A stretch of 50,200 bases of DNA from an uncultured Clostridia bacterium (GCA_947596085.1 CANQEW010000015.1:1-50200), one strand, 5' to 3'; positions 1-8,781 are shown, counted from the stretch's first letter. Numbers and translations: made by a program. Notes: generated by a model not told the origin, from the letters alone.

Positions 1-76
1 GTTTTGCAGCTACATTCTATCACTTGGCTCTCTGTTTTTCTTCCTCCTTCTGTTACCTATCTATTGTATCAAAACA
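1..76. repeat. Left arm of a 76-bp inverted repeat joining both window ends
   Basis: Bases 1-76 are the reverse complement of 50124-50199, with one mismatch at position 10 against 50190. The match ends abruptly at 76. The right arm holds the last 24 bases of the RNase R gene and the bases after it, so this arm is a detached inverted copy of the rnr 3' end. An inverted-duplication assembly artefact is the simplest reading; a true inverted repeat cannot be excluded. Confidence 0.9.
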
Positions 77-449
77 TGCGCCGGTCCGGCATTGCGCGGC
101 TTTGCAGGCCTTCAATTCATATTGGAGCGGCATTTACATTTGGGAAGTAGATGCCGCGCTCAACAGATACGGACAGCCGTGCGGAGCGTCTGTCGGCATT
201 CAATCCGCACTGCGGAGAACCGCTGCAACTCATCGCTTCTGGTTTGGAAAAGTATTTCCCCCAGATGACCGTGCGGAGCAGCAGGATTGCATCTGTTACG
301 TCATCGAAAAGCCGAGAACGGCGATAGAGGAAGCGGGCACCAATCATGCGTAGATGATGATCTATGAAACCATGTATAACTGTGTGAAGAGGATGTTGGG
401 TTCGAATGGAACACCCGTCTGTCGCGAAAAACATTAGAAAGGAGCAAAG
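77..449. other. Stretch without a recognisable gene
   Basis: I see no intact gene between the end repeat and 449. Reading frames here are short, interrupted and resemble no family I know. Their composition is less GC-rich than the neighbouring operons, which fits decayed or foreign DNA next to the broken gene that follows. Confidence 0.4.
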
Positions 450-609
450 CATGAAGTACACAAAGCCGGGGAAATTGGACTTGAACGCGCCGCGCGTCTG
501 CATGGGCTTCGGCAACGCCGCAAGCGAGCAGCACAGCTGGACGATGTGGCGACGCGGAGATCAGGCGCACCCTCCTCGAAGGCCACCGCATCTCCAGCGG
601 GGCCTCTGA
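450..609 (+). pseudogene. Truncated aldo/keto reductase N-terminus
   Basis: A good ribosome binding site (AAAGGAG, six bases before ATG) precedes about 31 codons that match the start of YajO-type aldo/keto reductases: MKYTK, then LDLN, then R-V-C-MGFG, then QHSWT. After this the similarity stops and the frame closes at 609, against a usual length of about 330 residues. A different frame stays open from about 539 to 667 and ends in LGLNGQPIG; I cannot assign it. The gene looks broken by deletion or rearrangement and cannot make a working enzyme. The family match is from memory of the conserved N-terminus. Confidence 0.55.
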
Positions 610-723
610 GGAGGAAATTCTCTCCTGGGCAGCCAATCTCGGATTGAATGGCCAGCCCATTGGTTGATCGGCCGCGGCGCGGAAGGAATCATGCAATGAA
701 GGTCAAAAGAATCGTTGATCTGT

Positions 724-2223
724 TCATGCCCGGTCCGCGTCCAGGTCGTACTTCTCGATGTCCATGCGCACGTCGCCGGTGGCGAAGAACTGGAAGCCGT
801 CCGCTGACTGGTGCGTGTACATGGTGGCCGTCAGCGTCTGACTGCCCTCGTTTACAAAGATCTCCGCGCTGAAGCGGTCCAGAATCATGCGGAAGGTGAT
901 CGCGCCATTTGTCTGCGGCACCTCGCACCTGCGCTGGTGGATGATGGCGCGGCGGGAGCCGGAGAACTTGCGGTCAATCTTGAGGATCGACTCCTCGGGC
1001 CGGAAGCTGAGCGCCGTGTGGTAGGTCTCGTCCTGGCCGAACCAGACGGCGAATTTGCTGTAGACATGCTCCGGGTCGCCGGGCCGCAACGTGATGGTGA
1101 TGTCCACCCTCCTGCCGCGGATGCCCTCCAGCGTCATGCCGTCCCGAACCGCTACGTCTTGATAGGCGACACGGCCGCTTCGCAGCGCTTCCAGTTCACG
1201 AATGGGCCACTGGTAGAGCCTGCCGTTGCGGATGGACAGCTCCCGCGGCACGGTCATCTGCCCAAACCAGGGCGCGCGCAGCGAGGCAATGGCCAGCGTG
1301 TCCCAGTTCTGCATCCAGGCGATCATCACGCGCCGGCCGTCGGGCGTCAATATCGTCTGCGTGGCGTAGAAGTCGATGCCGTAGTCGATGGACTGGTCGT
1401 GCTCCTCCCGGAACTTGCCCGTCTCCGGATCGAAATCGCCGATCAGGCAGAGCGTGCCGTTGCCGTTGTGGTACTCGAAGCCGCTGGGCAGCATGTCCTG
1501 GGGACTCGTCAGCAGCACGTGTCTGCCGTCCAGTTCGAAGAAATCCGGGCACTCCCACATCCGGCCGAAGCGCTTGCGGTTCTCGGCGAGCACGCTGACG
1601 AACTTCCAATGGAAGCCGTCGGCGCTCTCGTAGTAGAGAATCTGTCCGCTGCCGTCCGCCGGGCGGTTGCCCACCACGCAGCGGTAGCTGCCATCCGGCT
1701 CGCGCCACATCTTCGGGTCGCGGAAGTCGCAGACGCTGCCGCCCTCGGGGAGATCCGCTCCCGTCAGCACGGGATTGCCGGAATACTTCTCATAGTCCAC
1801 GCCGTCGCCGATGGCGAGGCACTGCGTCTGCGTGTCGCGGGCGCTGCCGTCAAAATGCCGCTCGCCGCTGCAGACGCCGGTATACATCAAGAGCTGCCGC
1901 CCGTCGGGAAGCACCACCGCGCTGCCGGAGAAGCAGCCGTCCCGGTCGGCGGGGGTATCCGGCGCGAGGGCGGCGGGCAGGTATTCCCAGTGAAGCAGAT
2001 CGGAGCTGACCGCGTGTCCCCAGTGCATGGGGCCCCACTTGGATTCGTAGGGATAGTATTGATAGAAGAGGTGGTACTTTCCCTGATAGAAGCAGAAGCC
2101 GTTGGGATCGTTCATCCACCCCACCCGGGTAGAGAGATGGAAGGATGGACGGGCCGTATCCGGAATCAACTGCGCGGCGATCTCCTCGTACCGGCGCGCC
2201 TCTCTCAAGCTGTTACTGATCAC
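724..2223 (-). CDS. GH32 beta-fructosidase / sucrose hydrolase
   Basis: Glycoside hydrolase family 32 enzyme of about 499 residues. It should hydrolyse terminal beta-fructosides such as sucrose, sucrose-6-phosphate or short fructans. The five-bladed propeller motifs are clear: WMNDPNG near residues 36-42 with the nucleophile Asp39, FRDP near 167-170 (transition-state stabiliser), and WECPDFF near 223-229 with the acid/base Glu224. The C-terminal third is the usual beta-sandwich. There is no signal peptide, so it acts in the cytoplasm on imported sugar. I chose GTG at 2223 because GGAGG lies six bases before it and family members begin near the following SNSLREAR motif; an upstream ATG at 2247 has no binding site. 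It is the last gene of the permease-permease-lipoprotein operon, separated from the lipoprotein gene by a hairpin. Confidence 0.93.
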   Translation of the reverse strand: MISNSLREARRYEEIAAQLIPDTARPSFHLSTRVGWMNDPNGFCFYQGKYHLFYQYYPYESKWGPMHWGHAVSSDLLHWEYLPAALAPDTPADRDGCFSGSAVVLPDGRQLLMYTGVCSGERHFDGSARDTQTQCLAIGDGVDYEKYSGNPVLTGADLPEGGSVCDFRDPKMWREPDGSYRCVVGNRPADGSGQILYYESADGFHWKFVSVLAENRKRFGRMWECPDFFELDGRHVLLTSPQDMLPSGFEYHNGNGTLCLIGDFDPETGKFREEHDQSIDYGIDFYATQTILTPDGRRVMIAWMQNWDTLAIASLRAPWFGQMTVPRELSIRNGRLYQWPIRELEALRSGRVAYQDVAVRDGMTLEGIRGRRVDITITLRPGDPEHVYSKFAVWFGQDETYHTALSFRPEESILKIDRKFSGSRRAIIHQRRCEVPQTNGAITFRMILDRFSAEIFVNEGSQTLTATMYTHQSADGFQFFATGDVRMDIEKYDLDADRA

Positions 2224-2254
2224 GCGAACCTCCGTAATTTGCAGCATGCATCGC

Positions 2255-2289
2255 TTAAAATTGGGGCTGCCGCTCTCCGCAGCAGCCCC
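2255..2289 (-). terminator. Intergenic hairpin between lipoprotein and GH32 genes
   Basis: An 8-bp perfect stem GGGGCTGC/GCAGCCCC (2263-2270 with 2282-2289) is followed on the minus strand by AATTTTAA. The U-run is weak, so it may only partly terminate. That would favour the binding-protein message over the enzyme message, or protect the 3' end of the lipoprotein mRNA. Confidence 0.55.
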
Positions 2290-2314
2290 GGTGGAAAGGG
2301 GATGGGATGATTTC

Positions 2315-4051
2315 TTATGCAGCCTCCGCGGCTTCGTCCGCCTCGGCGCTGTCCGCGCTGCCGGCGTCGTCCGCGTAGTAGGAATCCAGATACTTCTGCA
2401 GGATGCTCAGATACTCGTCCAGCTTGTACGCCTGCAGGTCGGACTGCAGCTGATCCCAATCGGCGTCGGTGAAGCCGTTCATGACCCAGTCGGACTTGGC
2501 GGTGTTGACGCGCTTGGTCAGGTCGGGCTCCAGTTCGGAAATGCGGGTGGTGTCCTCGCTGCTCATGAACACGTTGGGATAGACGTACTTGGTGTTCATG
2601 TCGGGGGTGTAGATCTCCTTGATCCAGTCGAGGCGGTAGGCCGCGTCGTCCGGCAGGGTGACGTACTTGCCGTAGTAGCTGTCGAGAACCGCCAGCGGGC
2701 CGTTGACGCTCTCAGCCTCGCGCACCTCCACCGGGGAGGCGTCGCCGAGCGGCGCGTGCTTGAGCATCTGCTCGCCCTCGTCGTTCTCGCCCAGCTCGAA
2801 GATGTCGAAGTCGTCGTCCTCGCCGTAGGTGCCCCAGTTGTTCTGCGGGGACTGGAAGGGATCGTACATCTGATCCAGCCAGGAGCAAACCAGCGCGGGG
2901 TTCTTGGCGGTGGCGGTCACCACGCAGCGGCCGCGGGCGAAGCCGGAGGTGTAGGAGCCGTTCGCGGGGGTGATGTTGCGCACGTCGGCGGTCAGCGCCG
3001 GCAGGGGCTCCCAGCCCTCGAGGGAGGGCGCGATGTTGGCGATGTCCCAGGAGAAGCACACGCCGTAGCGGCCGGACTTGCCCTTCGCCACATAGGTGCT
3101 CCACTCCTGCGTGAAGGCCTCGGGGTCGATCAGGTTCTCACTGTAGAGCTTGTGCAGCCACTCGATGCCCTTCTTGAAGCCCTCGGTGGTGGCGATGCTG
3201 ATGACCTTCTTGTCATCGGTCACGGCGATGTGGCGACCGCGGTCGGGATCGCCGTAGCCCTCGCCGAAGCCGTTGATCAGGATGCAGGGATCCTGGTCGC
3301 CGTCGTTCATGATGCAGGCCAGCGGGATGATGTCGCCGTCGATGTTGAAGTCGGCCTTGAGCTTATCGGCGTTGTCGCGGAAGGCGAGCAGCACCTGCTC
3401 AAACTCGTCCGTGGTGGTGGGCATAGACAGGCCCAGGTCGTCCAGCCATGCGGTGTTGATGAATGGCATGTAGCCGACGGTCTGGATGGCGGTCTTCTCG
3501 TAGCCCAGCTGCTCGATCCACGGCAGCGCCCAGATGTGGCCCTCGGTGTCGGTGCACATGGTCTTGTACTCGGGCGCCTGCTCGAACACCTTGGTCAGAT
3601 TCGGCATGTACTTGTCGATGTAGTCCTCCAGCGGGATGATCACGCCCTGCTTGGCGTAGCGCAGCAGATCCGGGTCGCTGAAGTTGGCGTTGAAGATGAA
3701 GTCCGGCAGGGTCTTGATGTTGGACATCTCCAGGGTGATCTTGTCGCCCCACTGATCCTGCTGGATCGTGCGCCAGTCGACATGCACGTTCGTGGCCTCC
3801 TCCAGGCGCTTGAAGATCGTGCGGTTGTTGGGCTCGGACTCGGTCGCGGCCGGGAAGTTGGTCAGGCCGGTGATGGTGGCCTTCTCCTTCAGGGGCATCG
3901 CCACCTCAGCGGGATCGACCTCGGTGCCCTGGCTGTCGCCGCTTCCGGAGCTGCCGGAGCCGCCGCCGCAGGCGGTGAGCATCGCCATGGTCAGAATCAG
4001 CACCAGCGCGAGCGCCAGGCTCTTGACGGAGATGTTGCGGAACTTCTTCAT
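2315..4051 (-). CDS. Sugar ABC transporter solute-binding lipoprotein
   Basis: Extracellular solute-binding protein of 578 residues, family 1 type, the long form that pairs with LplB/YtcP-like permeases in Firmicutes. The N-terminus is a lipoprotein signal: Lys-rich start, hydrophobic core, lipobox LTAC with the lipidated Cys at residue 28, then a Gly/Ser-rich linker. AAAGGAG lies before the ATG. It should capture sucrose or fructo-oligosaccharides outside the cell and hand them to the two permeases encoded just upstream. An Ala/Glu-rich tail ends the protein. No ATPase gene is present in the operon; importers of this type commonly share an MsmX-like ATPase encoded elsewhere. Substrate is inferred from the GH32 neighbour. 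Confidence 0.9.
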   Translation of the reverse strand: MKKFRNISVKSLALALVLILTMAMLTACGGGSGSSGSGDSQGTEVDPAEVAMPLKEKATITGLTNFPAATESEPNNRTIFKRLEEATNVHVDWRTIQQDQWGDKITLEMSNIKTLPDFIFNANFSDPDLLRYAKQGVIIPLEDYIDKYMPNLTKVFEQAPEYKTMCTDTEGHIWALPWIEQLGYEKTAIQTVGYMPFINTAWLDDLGLSMPTTTDEFEQVLLAFRDNADKLKADFNIDGDIIPLACIMNDGDQDPCILINGFGEGYGDPDRGRHIAVTDDKKVISIATTEGFKKGIEWLHKLYSENLIDPEAFTQEWSTYVAKGKSGRYGVCFSWDIANIAPSLEGWEPLPALTADVRNITPANGSYTSGFARGRCVVTATAKNPALVCSWLDQMYDPFQSPQNNWGTYGEDDDFDIFELGENDEGEQMLKHAPLGDASPVEVREAESVNGPLAVLDSYYGKYVTLPDDAAYRLDWIKEIYTPDMNTKYVYPNVFMSSEDTTRISELEPDLTKRVNTAKSDWVMNGFTDADWDQLQSDLQAYKLDEYLSILQKYLDSYYADDAGSADSAEADEAAEAA

Positions 4052-4120
4052 GAATCGTCTCTCCTTTGATGATTGGTTATCGTTCCAGCGGGCGTCGCGC
4101 CCGCAAAACCACAGAATCGT

Positions 4121-5032
4121 TTAACCCTTGACCGCGCCGGCCATGATGCCGTTGTCGAAGTACTTCTGGAAGAAGGGGTACATGATCATCAGCGGCAGGG
4201 AGGAGATGATGATCGTGGCGTACTTCAGAAGCTCGGCCAGCTGCGCGCGCTCGGCGGTGCTCTGCATGTCGCTGACCATGCCGGGCTCAGGCTGGCTCTG
4301 AATCAGGATGGCGCGCAGCACCAGCTGCAGCGGCTGCTTGGACGCGCTGTTCAGGTAGATCATCGCGTCAAAGTAGCTGTTCCACATGCCCACGAATTGC
4401 CACATGGCGATGGTGGCGATGATCGGCGTGCAGACCGGCAGCAGAATCTGGAAGAAGTACTCCATTTCGCTGGCGCCGTCGATGTCCGCCGCCTCGTGCA
4501 GATCACGGGGCACGCCCTGGTAGTAGGTGCGGGCGATGATCATGTTCCAGACGCTGAACGCGCCGGGCACCAGGATCGCCAGCGGGTTGTCCAGCCAGCC
4601 GATGTTGCTGATGAGCAAGTAGGTCGGGATCAGGCCGCCGCCGAAGAACATGGTGATGACGAAGATCACGTTGAAGAATCCCCGGCCCTTGAAGTCCGAG
4701 CGGGACATCGGGTAGGCCGCCAGCAGGGTCACGATGACGGAGAGGGCGGTGAACGCGATGGAGTAGATCAGCGCGTTGCGGAAGCCGACCCAGATCTGGC
4801 CGTTGGAGAGCACGCGCTGGTAGGCGGTGAGCGTCCACTTCGAGAAATCGAAGGTCAGGCCCTTGTTCTGCAGCGTGATGGGATCGATGAAGGATGCCAG
4901 GATGATGTAGATCACCGGGACGATGATCGCCACCAGGAACAGGCCCAACAGCACGTAACCCGTGATGAGGATGATCTTGTCCTGCGTGCCCTGGCGGGCG
5001 AACTGGCTCTTTTTCTTCTTCTGAACCTGCAT
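4121..5032 (-). CDS. Carbohydrate ABC transporter permease (LplC/YtcP-like)
   Basis: Inner-membrane permease of 303 residues with six predicted membrane segments and the ABC-2 sugar-permease EAA loop (EAADIDGASEMEYFF), which contacts the ATPase. A basic N-terminus (KKKKSQ) precedes the first segment. GGAGAG lies before the ATG. It is the second gene of the operon, 18 bases after the LplB-like gene, and should form the heterodimeric channel with it. The substrate, probably a fructoside, is inferred from the GH32 gene downstream. Confidence 0.92.
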   Translation of the reverse strand: MQVQKKKKSQFARQGTQDKIILITGYVLLGLFLVAIIVPVIYIILASFIDPITLQNKGLTFDFSKWTLTAYQRVLSNGQIWVGFRNALIYSIAFTALSVIVTLLAAYPMSRSDFKGRGFFNVIFVITMFFGGGLIPTYLLISNIGWLDNPLAILVPGAFSVWNMIIARTYYQGVPRDLHEAADIDGASEMEYFFQILLPVCTPIIATIAMWQFVGMWNSYFDAMIYLNSASKQPLQLVLRAILIQSQPEPGMVSDMQSTAERAQLAELLKYATIIISSLPLMIMYPFFQKYFDNGIMAGAVKG

Positions 5033-5050
5033 GTCTCTTCTCTCCTTTCC

Positions 5051-5998
5051 TTAGATTCCCTTGCCTTCGTTCATCTTCTTGACGATGGCATTCATGGAGA
5101 TCAGGAGAATCACGTTGATGACCGTGTTGAACAGGCCGACGGCGGTGGAGAAGCCGTAGTTGCCGTCGATCAGACCGCGCTTGTACACGTAGGTGGAAAT
5201 GATTTCCGAAGCGCCCATGTTCAGGTCGGTCTGCAGCGCGTAGGCCTTCTCAAAGCCGATGCTCATGATGTTGCCCACGCTCATGATGAACTGAATCAGC
5301 ACCGTGTCCTTGATGGCCGGCCACTCGACGGTCTTGATCTGCTGCAGCAGGTTCGCGCCGTCGATGATCGCGGCCTCCTTCAGATCCTTGCTGGCGTTGG
5401 AGAGCGCAGCGGTGTAGATGATGGACGACCAGCCGGCGCCCTGCCAGATGCCCGACGCAATGTAGATCGTGCGGAACGCCTGGGGCATGGTCATGAAGTT
5501 GTAGTTCGTTCCCAGCAGCATGTTGACCATGCCCGTGGGAGAGAGCAGGATGCGCACGATACCGCAGAGCACGATGACCGAGATGAAGTTCGGCATGTAG
5601 AGCACCAGCTGCACCTTCTGCTTGATCTTCTTGCTCATGATGCGGTTGAGCAGGAAGGCCAGCAGGATCGGGATCGGGAAGCCCCAGAGCAGGCCGAATA
5701 CGCTCAGCTTCAGCGTATTCATCAGGTAGCTCAAGAAGTCCGGCGACGACAGGAAGCGCTTGAAGTGGGCCAGTCCCACCCACTCGCTGCCGAGAATGCC
5801 GCGGATGGGGTTGTACTCCATGAAGCCGATGGCCACGCCGCCCATGGGGATGTAGCGGAAGATCACCGTCAACAGGAAGGCCGGCATGATGAAAAGTAGA
5901 TACAGTTGCCAGTGATGCTTCATGTACACCCAAGTATTGTGGAGCTTGGATGCCTTGTAAGGCGCACCGGCAGGGACACTGGTGGATGGCTTGCTCAT
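5051..5998 (-). CDS. Carbohydrate ABC transporter permease (LplB/YteP-like)
   Basis: Permease of 315 residues, first gene of the sugar operon. It has a cytoplasmic N-terminal stretch, then six membrane segments, and the EAA motif KEAAIIDGANLLQQ. The start at 5998 (MSKPS) is supported by AGGAGGGG about six bases upstream; the frame stays open further upstream but runs through the operator and promoter region, so the longer form is unlikely. Transcription should begin at the promoter at 6090-6118, facing away from lacI. It pairs with the LplC-like permease and the binding lipoprotein. Confidence 0.92.
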   Translation of the reverse strand: MSKPSTSVPAGAPYKASKLHNTWVYMKHHWQLYLLFIMPAFLLTVIFRYIPMGGVAIGFMEYNPIRGILGSEWVGLAHFKRFLSSPDFLSYLMNTLKLSVFGLLWGFPIPILLAFLLNRIMSKKIKQKVQLVLYMPNFISVIVLCGIVRILLSPTGMVNMLLGTNYNFMTMPQAFRTIYIASGIWQGAGWSSIIYTAALSNASKDLKEAAIIDGANLLQQIKTVEWPAIKDTVLIQFIMSVGNIMSIGFEKAYALQTDLNMGASEIISTYVYKRGLIDGNYGFSTAVGLFNTVINVILLISMNAIVKKMNEGKGI

Positions 5999-6029
5999 AT
6001 GTACCCCTCCTCTTTTTCTCTCCGTGATT

Positions 6030-6063
6030 GTGCATTTGCACTTTTTTATAATTGCATATGCAC
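6030..6063. promoter_or_regulatory. Two GTGCA-N2-TGCAC near-palindromes in the operon leader
   Basis: GTGCATTTGCAC (6030-6041) and TTGCATATGCAC (6052-6063) are near-perfect palindromes between the minus promoter and the first permease gene. Their spacing and repetition fit operators for the divergently encoded LacI-family protein; binding is inferred. Confidence 0.6.
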
Positions 6064-6089
6064 CCATCAGGGAGGTCTTGCTGTTTACA

Positions 6090-6118
6090 ATTCTAGCACT
6101 GATTCGCGCGCATGTCAA
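6090..6118 (-). promoter_or_regulatory. Sigma-A promoter of the sugar operon
   Basis: On the minus strand TTGACA (6113-6118) and TAGAAT (6090-6095) are separated by 17 bases. The leader runs about 90 bases to the first permease and crosses the two palindromes at 6030-6063. Confidence 0.75.
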
Positions 6119-6128
6119 CTCTATTTTT

Positions 6129-6140
6129 GTGCATTTACAC
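6129..6140. promoter_or_regulatory. Third GTGCA-type operator candidate
   Basis: GTGCATTTACAC lies about 10 bases upstream of the minus -35 box. It shares GTGCATTT with the palindrome at 6030. A further half site TTTGCA lies near 6155. The site is well placed for looping with the downstream copies. Confidence 0.5.
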
Positions 6141-6229
6141 ATTTAATTTTTCGTCATTTGCAAAAACAAATTCCGCATCTTCGGCGATGATCCTCCCATT
6201 TGGGGACTCTTTGAGGGCTTATGCAGATT

Positions 6230-6274
6230 ATTTGCACTTTGTATGTTGACATTTGCACAATTTTATGCTAAACT
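6230..6274 (+). promoter_or_regulatory. lacI promoter with embedded TTTGCAC sites
   Basis: TTGACA (6246-6251), 17 bases, TAAACT (6269-6274). A TTTGCAC word sits inside the spacer (6252-6258) and another just upstream (about 6230-6236). Binding of the LacI-family protein here would repress its own gene. Confidence 0.7.
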
Positions 6275-6306
6275 GAACGGAGTTTGAGAGAGGGATTCAT
6301 TTATAA

Positions 6307-7353
6307 ATGAAGAGAGTCACCATACAGGACATCGCCGACGCGCTGGGCGTCTCGCGCAATACCGTTTCCAAGGCCATCAACAACTCCGACGGCCTGGCGG
6401 ACGCCACGCGGGAGAAGATTTTGCAGAAGGCCGTCGAGATGGGCTATAAGCAGTTCTCCTACGTCGCGGCGCTCGCGGGAAATACCGCAACGCCTCCTCC
6501 CGCCGTGGAGGAAAGCCCCGCGCCCGGCGGAGAAATCGCGCTGTTCACCACCAGCATCTTCAACCAGTCCAACCACTTCGCGGCTTCGATGATGGATCGC
6601 TTTCAGCGGGAGCTGTCCCAGCTGGGCTACATTTTGAGCATCCACCTGGTGGATCGCGACAACCTGGCCCGGCGCACGCTGCCCGCCACCTTCGACCGCG
6701 AGAAGTGCAGCGGCATCCTCTGCATCGAGATGTTCGACTGGGCCTACGACGAGATGGTGTGCGCGCTGGGACTGCCGGTGCTGTTCGTGGACGGCCCGCA
6801 CAAGCGGTACGGCAATTCCCTGCCCGCCGACCAGCTCTACATGGAGAACGCGCTGGGCATCACCAAGCTGGTCAACGAAATGCTGCGCAAGGGCAGGCGG
6901 CGCATCGGCTTCATCGGCGATTACGAGCACTGCCAGTCCTTCTTCGAGCGCTACTCCGCCTTCCGCTGCGCCATGCTGCTGGCGGGCGCGCCCGTGGAGG
7001 AGCGCTTCTGCCTCCGGGTAAACCGCCGGGAGGAGGTCGAGGATGCGCTGCGGGCGCTGACCGAGCTTCCCGACCTGTTCATCTGCGCCAACGACTTCAT
7101 CGCCGTGGATGTGATGCAGGCGCTCAACAAGATGGGCAAGTCCGTGCCCGGCGACGTGTTGATCTCCGGTTTTGACGACGCGCCGGAATCCCGCATCGTC
7201 ACGCCGCCCCTGACCACCGTGCACATTCACACCCAGAGCATGGCCTACTCCGCCGTGCATCTGCTGCTGACCCGCATTCAGGAGCCCGCGCTGGACTATC
7301 GCGTGACCTACACGGAGACGGAATTGATCAGCCGGGAATCGACTCGAATCTAA
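6307..7353 (+). CDS. LacI-family transcriptional regulator
   Basis: DNA-binding sugar sensor of 348 residues. The N-terminal helix-turn-helix is canonical: VTIQDIADALGVSRNTVSKA, residues 4-23, followed by the hinge helix. The rest is a type 1 periplasmic-binding-protein-like domain for an inducer. It is divergent from the permease/GH32 operon across a region with at least three GTGCA/TGCAC palindromes, so it most likely represses that operon and itself until a sugar ligand binds. A GAGAGAGG ribosome site precedes the ATG. It heads a likely operon with the DUF624 gene, 19 bases downstream. Confidence 0.93.
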   Translation: MKRVTIQDIADALGVSRNTVSKAINNSDGLADATREKILQKAVEMGYKQFSYVAALAGNTATPPPAVEESPAPGGEIALFTTSIFNQSNHFAASMMDRFQRELSQLGYILSIHLVDRDNLARRTLPATFDREKCSGILCIEMFDWAYDEMVCALGLPVLFVDGPHKRYGNSLPADQLYMENALGITKLVNEMLRKGRRRIGFIGDYEHCQSFFERYSAFRCAMLLAGAPVEERFCLRVNRREEVEDALRALTELPDLFICANDFIAVDVMQALNKMGKSVPGDVLISGFDDAPESRIVTPPLTTVHIHTQSMAYSAVHLLLTRIQEPALDYRVTYTETELISRESTRI

Positions 7354-7372
7354 TCGCCAGGAGGCGAGCGCG

Positions 7373-8035
7373 ATGAAGTTCTTTTCCTACGAGAGCAAAT
7401 TCAGCCAGCTATTGCTGAAGCTGTGCTACAGCTGCTATTTGAACCTTCTGTGGCTCGTCTGTTCTCTTCCCATCGTGACCATCGGCGCGTCCACCACGGC
7501 GCTGTACTATTGCGCGCTCAAGATCGCCGACGATGATTACGGCCACATCGCCCCCATGTTCTTCCACTCGTTCAAGGAGAACTTTCGCCAATCCACGATC
7601 CTCTGGCTGATCCTCTTCGCAATCGGCCTCCTGCTGGGCGGCGACGGCTACATCGTCTACCATCTGCGCGCGGCCTCCACCGGCGCGCCCGCGGTGTTCT
7701 GGACGCTGCTGCTGGCGCTGCTGATCGCCGCGGCGGTGGCCTACGTCATCGTGCTGCTCTACGTGTTTCCGCTGGTGGCGCGGGTCTCCAACACGACCTT
7801 CGCCATGCTGAAGAATGCGCTGTTCATCGGCATCCGCTACCTGTTTTGCACGATACTCGTGTTCGCCATCCACGCGGCGATGCTCGTGCTGGTGGTGCGG
7901 GTGTACACGCCGCTGATCATCTTCGGCGAGGGCCTCTGCGCGCTGTTGAGCTCCTACCTGCTCACAAACGTGATCCGCGCCTGCACCTACGACCCCAACC
8001 GGGCGGACGACGATCCGGACGGTGACGGCGCATGA
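7373..8035 (+). CDS. DUF624 (YesL-family) membrane protein
   Basis: Membrane protein of 220 residues with about five hydrophobic segments. The N-terminal region has the usual YesL signature: W-L-V-C-SLPIVTIGAS-T-TALYY around residues 28-47. The family occurs next to sugar ABC transporters and their regulators in Firmicutes; its biochemical role is unknown to me. GGAGG lies eight bases before the ATG. The gene follows lacI by 19 bases and its stop overlaps the start of the next gene by four bases, so the three are probably one operon. A role in sugar import or its regulation is inferred from context. Confidence 0.88.
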   Translation: MKFFSYESKFSQLLLKLCYSCYLNLLWLVCSLPIVTIGASTTALYYCALKIADDDYGHIAPMFFHSFKENFRQSTILWLILFAIGLLLGGDGYIVYHLRAASTGAPAVFWTLLLALLIAAAVAYVIVLLYVFPLVARVSNTTFAMLKNALFIGIRYLFCTILVFAIHAAMLVLVVRVYTPLIIFGEGLCALLSSYLLTNVIRACTYDPNRADDDPDGDGA

Positions 8036-8781
8036 GCCTCACCCCCGAGGAGCGCCGGGCGCGGCGGAAGGAATTTCGGAAGATGAATCCGGCGGACAAG
8101 GTGAGCTACCTCTTCACCTACTATCGGCTGCCGATTCTGCTGGGGCTGATTCTGCTCGCGCTGCTGATCGGCGGCGTCTGCCGCTGGGTCTCTCATAAGG
8201 AGCCGGCGCTGTACGCCGCCTATATCAACGTCTCCATGGGCGAGGAACTGGAGGGGCGGTTGAACGAGGATTTCCTCGCCGCCGCCGGCTACAATCCGCG
8301 CAGGTCCGAGGTCTACCTGTACCGGGCGCTCTACCTGTCGGACGACGCGGCGGATTCGGATCACGAGTACGCCTACGCCTCCCGCCTGAAGCTGCTGGCC
8401 TCCATCAACGCCAAGCAGCTGGACGTGGTTCTGATGAACCGGGAGGCCTACGATATTCTCTCGAAGAACGGCTATCTGCTCCCGCTGCCGGAGCTGCTCG
8501 CGCAAAGCGACTGCGCGGAGCTGGAACCGCTGCTGGCGGAAAACATGGTGATCGTCGAGGACAACGCCGTCGAGTTCGAGCTCAACGAGGCCGAGCGCTA
8601 CGAGGCGGTGACGGAGGAGGCCGCAAACGCCATCGACCTTTCCAGTCATCCGCTGTTTCAGCAGGCGGGCTTCCCGGACGCCGTGTATCTGGGCGTGATC
8701 GCCAACAGTCCCCGGCTCCCCGCCGTCGGACAGTATCTGCAATACCTGAACGCTCTGGCCGCGAACGGGGAAACCGAGTGA
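8032..8781 (+). CDS. Single-pass membrane protein of unknown function
   Basis: Protein of 249 residues that I do not recognise as a named family. It has a charged cytoplasmic N-terminus (residues 1-30, rich in Arg/Lys/Glu), one strong membrane segment at about 33-50, then about 195 residues outside the membrane. The outer part holds hydrophobic and acidic stretches and no Cys. It starts in a four-base ATGA overlap with the DUF624 gene, so translation is coupled. Genes of this shape next to DUF624 suggest a two-protein membrane complex tied to the sugar locus; that is inference. Confidence 0.75.
   Translation: MSLTPEERRARRKEFRKMNPADKVSYLFTYYRLPILLGLILLALLIGGVCRWVSHKEPALYAAYINVSMGEELEGRLNEDFLAAAGYNPRRSEVYLYRALYLSDDAADSDHEYAYASRLKLLASINAKQLDVVLMNREAYDILSKNGYLLPLPELLAQSDCAELEPLLAENMVIVEDNAVEFELNEAERYEAVTEEAANAIDLSSHPLFQQAGFPDAVYLGVIANSPRLPAVGQYLQYLNALAANGETE

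Noticed and set aside
4073-5899. Very long open frame (about 600 codons) on the plus strand over the permease genes
   Set aside because: It is antisense to two clear permeases. High GC leaves the opposite strand open, and the translation is a low-complexity His/Asp/Gln/Arg/Val mix with no family resemblance.
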